From: JBGSIZ01 sp041742255 | Lineage (GTDB): Bacteria > Pseudomonadota > Alphaproteobacteria > Rhodobacterales > Rhodobacteraceae | Direction of reading: 5' to 3' | NCBI GenBank assembly: GCA_041742255.1 | Contig: JBGSIZ010000121.1 | Span: 1-12,888, forward strand | Length of the DNA: 12,888 nucleotides | Made by a program: the position numbers and the translations under genes | Notes under the pieces: generated by a model | What the model was told of the DNA's origin: nothing | The model's input: the letters and a program-made list of their open reading frames with translations, nothing else | Database searches by the model: none | Part shown: one piece after another, positions 12,388 to 12,888 of the stretch | How the letters are laid out: every line of letters begins with the position of its first letter | Position numbering within the stretch: the first letter of the stretch is position 1

Positions 12388-12888
12388 TTACCCCCGCCCG
12401 CGTTTTTCGAAGCGGGGGAGCATGGCCGAGAAATCTTTGCCGCGTCCGTCCTCAAGCTGCACGAAGCGGTGGTAGAGGTCTGTTGCAAGTTGCCCCATGG
12501 GCGTGTCCGCGTCCGCGCCCATCGCCGCCATTTGTGACAGTGTCAGGTCCTTGAGCATCAGTTCTGCCGCGAACCCCGGTTTGTAGTCGTTGTCTGCCGG
12601 GGATTTTGGCCCGACGCCGGGCGCCGGGCAATAGGCGTTCATGGTCCAGGAATAGCCCGACGAGGTGGAGACCACATCGAACATCTTTTGCCGATCCAGA
12701 CCCAGTTTATCCGCCAGCGCAAACGCCTCGCACGTCGCAATCATGCTGACGCCAAGGATCATGTTGTTGCAGATCTTTGCCGCTTGTCCGTTGCCCGACG
12801 GTCCGCAATGCACCGCCTTTTGCCCCATCACGTCAAAGAGCGGTGCCACCTGCGCGAATGCCGCATCCGACCCGCCCGCCATGAAGGT
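12388..12888 (-). CDS. mmsB: 3-hydroxyisobutyrate dehydrogenase (MmsB), 5' part outside the window
   Basis: MmsB oxidises 3-hydroxyisobutyrate to methylmalonate semialdehyde with NAD+ in valine catabolism. The frame stays open to the window edge; 166 residues are visible. The codons before the ATG at 12882 (Thr, Phe) continue the family's TFM-GG segment, so that ATG is internal. Missing are roughly 125-130 residues with the Rossmann nucleotide-binding motif. Present are GNGQAAKICNNM with the catalytic Lys (codon 12777-12775) and the conserved Asn four residues later. STSSGYSW, NAYCPAPGVGP, GFAAELMLKDL, ADADTPMG and the terminal DFSAMLPRF are all typical of alphaproteobacterial MmsB. The gene ends in TAA at 12390-12388. 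Valine-pathway partners (mmsA, acyl-CoA dehydrogenase) would be expected beyond the edge but are not seen. Confidence 0.93.
   Translation of the reverse strand, partial: TFMAGGSDAAFAQVAPLFDVMGQKAVHCGPSGNGQAAKICNNMILGVSMIATCEAFALADKLGLDRQKMFDVVSTSSGYSWTMNAYCPAPGVGPKSPADNDYKPGFAAELMLKDLTLSQMAAMGADADTPMGQLATDLYHRFVQLEDGRGKDFSAMLPRFEKRGRG

Noticed and set aside
1..12888. Mobile element, CRISPR, phage or defence system
   Set aside because: I saw no transposase, integrase, phage gene, direct-repeat/spacer array, tRNA-linked attachment site or obvious composition break. The gene content is mostly core chromosomal.

Overview
The window is a GC-rich, gene-dense piece of an alphaproteobacterial chromosome, most likely from the Rhodobacterales (Roseobacter-like). 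The evidence is the protein families present (an alphaproteobacterial-style UvrA, MmsB, a pyruvate-dehydrogenase-type lipoamide dehydrogenase) and a textbook alphaproteobacterial LexA box, GTTC-N7-GTTC, in front of uvrA. I saw no tRNA, rRNA, IS element, prophage or CRISPR. No stretch longer than 300 bases lacks a gene.

Plus strand, 1-5956: the window opens inside queA (tRNA queuosine biosynthesis). Next come an MFS transporter and a DUF924 protein joined by an ATGA overlap, a PAS-GAF-GGDEF diguanylate cyclase with a degenerate I-site, and a stand-alone lipoamide dehydrogenase (lpdA) with a palindrome-rich leader. lpdA ends in a REP-like palindrome followed by a terminator shared with the convergent gene.

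Minus strand, 8923-6034: a single-domain rhodanese lies upstream of a large exported protein. That protein has a signal peptide, a von Willebrand A domain with an intact MIDAS, and six in-register 86-residue repeats.

Right part: a divergent region at 8924-9096 holds the rhodanese promoter and the LexA box of uvrA. uvrA (plus strand) fills 9097-11958. A 68-residue two-helix membrane protein of the DUF2892/YgaP-tail family (12277-12071) and the 3' part of mmsB (running off the right edge) are on the minus strand.

The most interesting reading is that the rhodanese and the DUF2892 protein, which are fused as one protein (YgaP) in E. coli, appear here as two separate genes flanking uvrA. Both have an ACAT-N12-ATGT inverted repeat placed at their promoters, which suggests common control, possibly by a persulfide-sensing ArsR-type repressor. 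The second point of interest is the VWA-plus-six-repeat exported protein, whose function I do not recognise. Most other genes are ordinary housekeeping genes.
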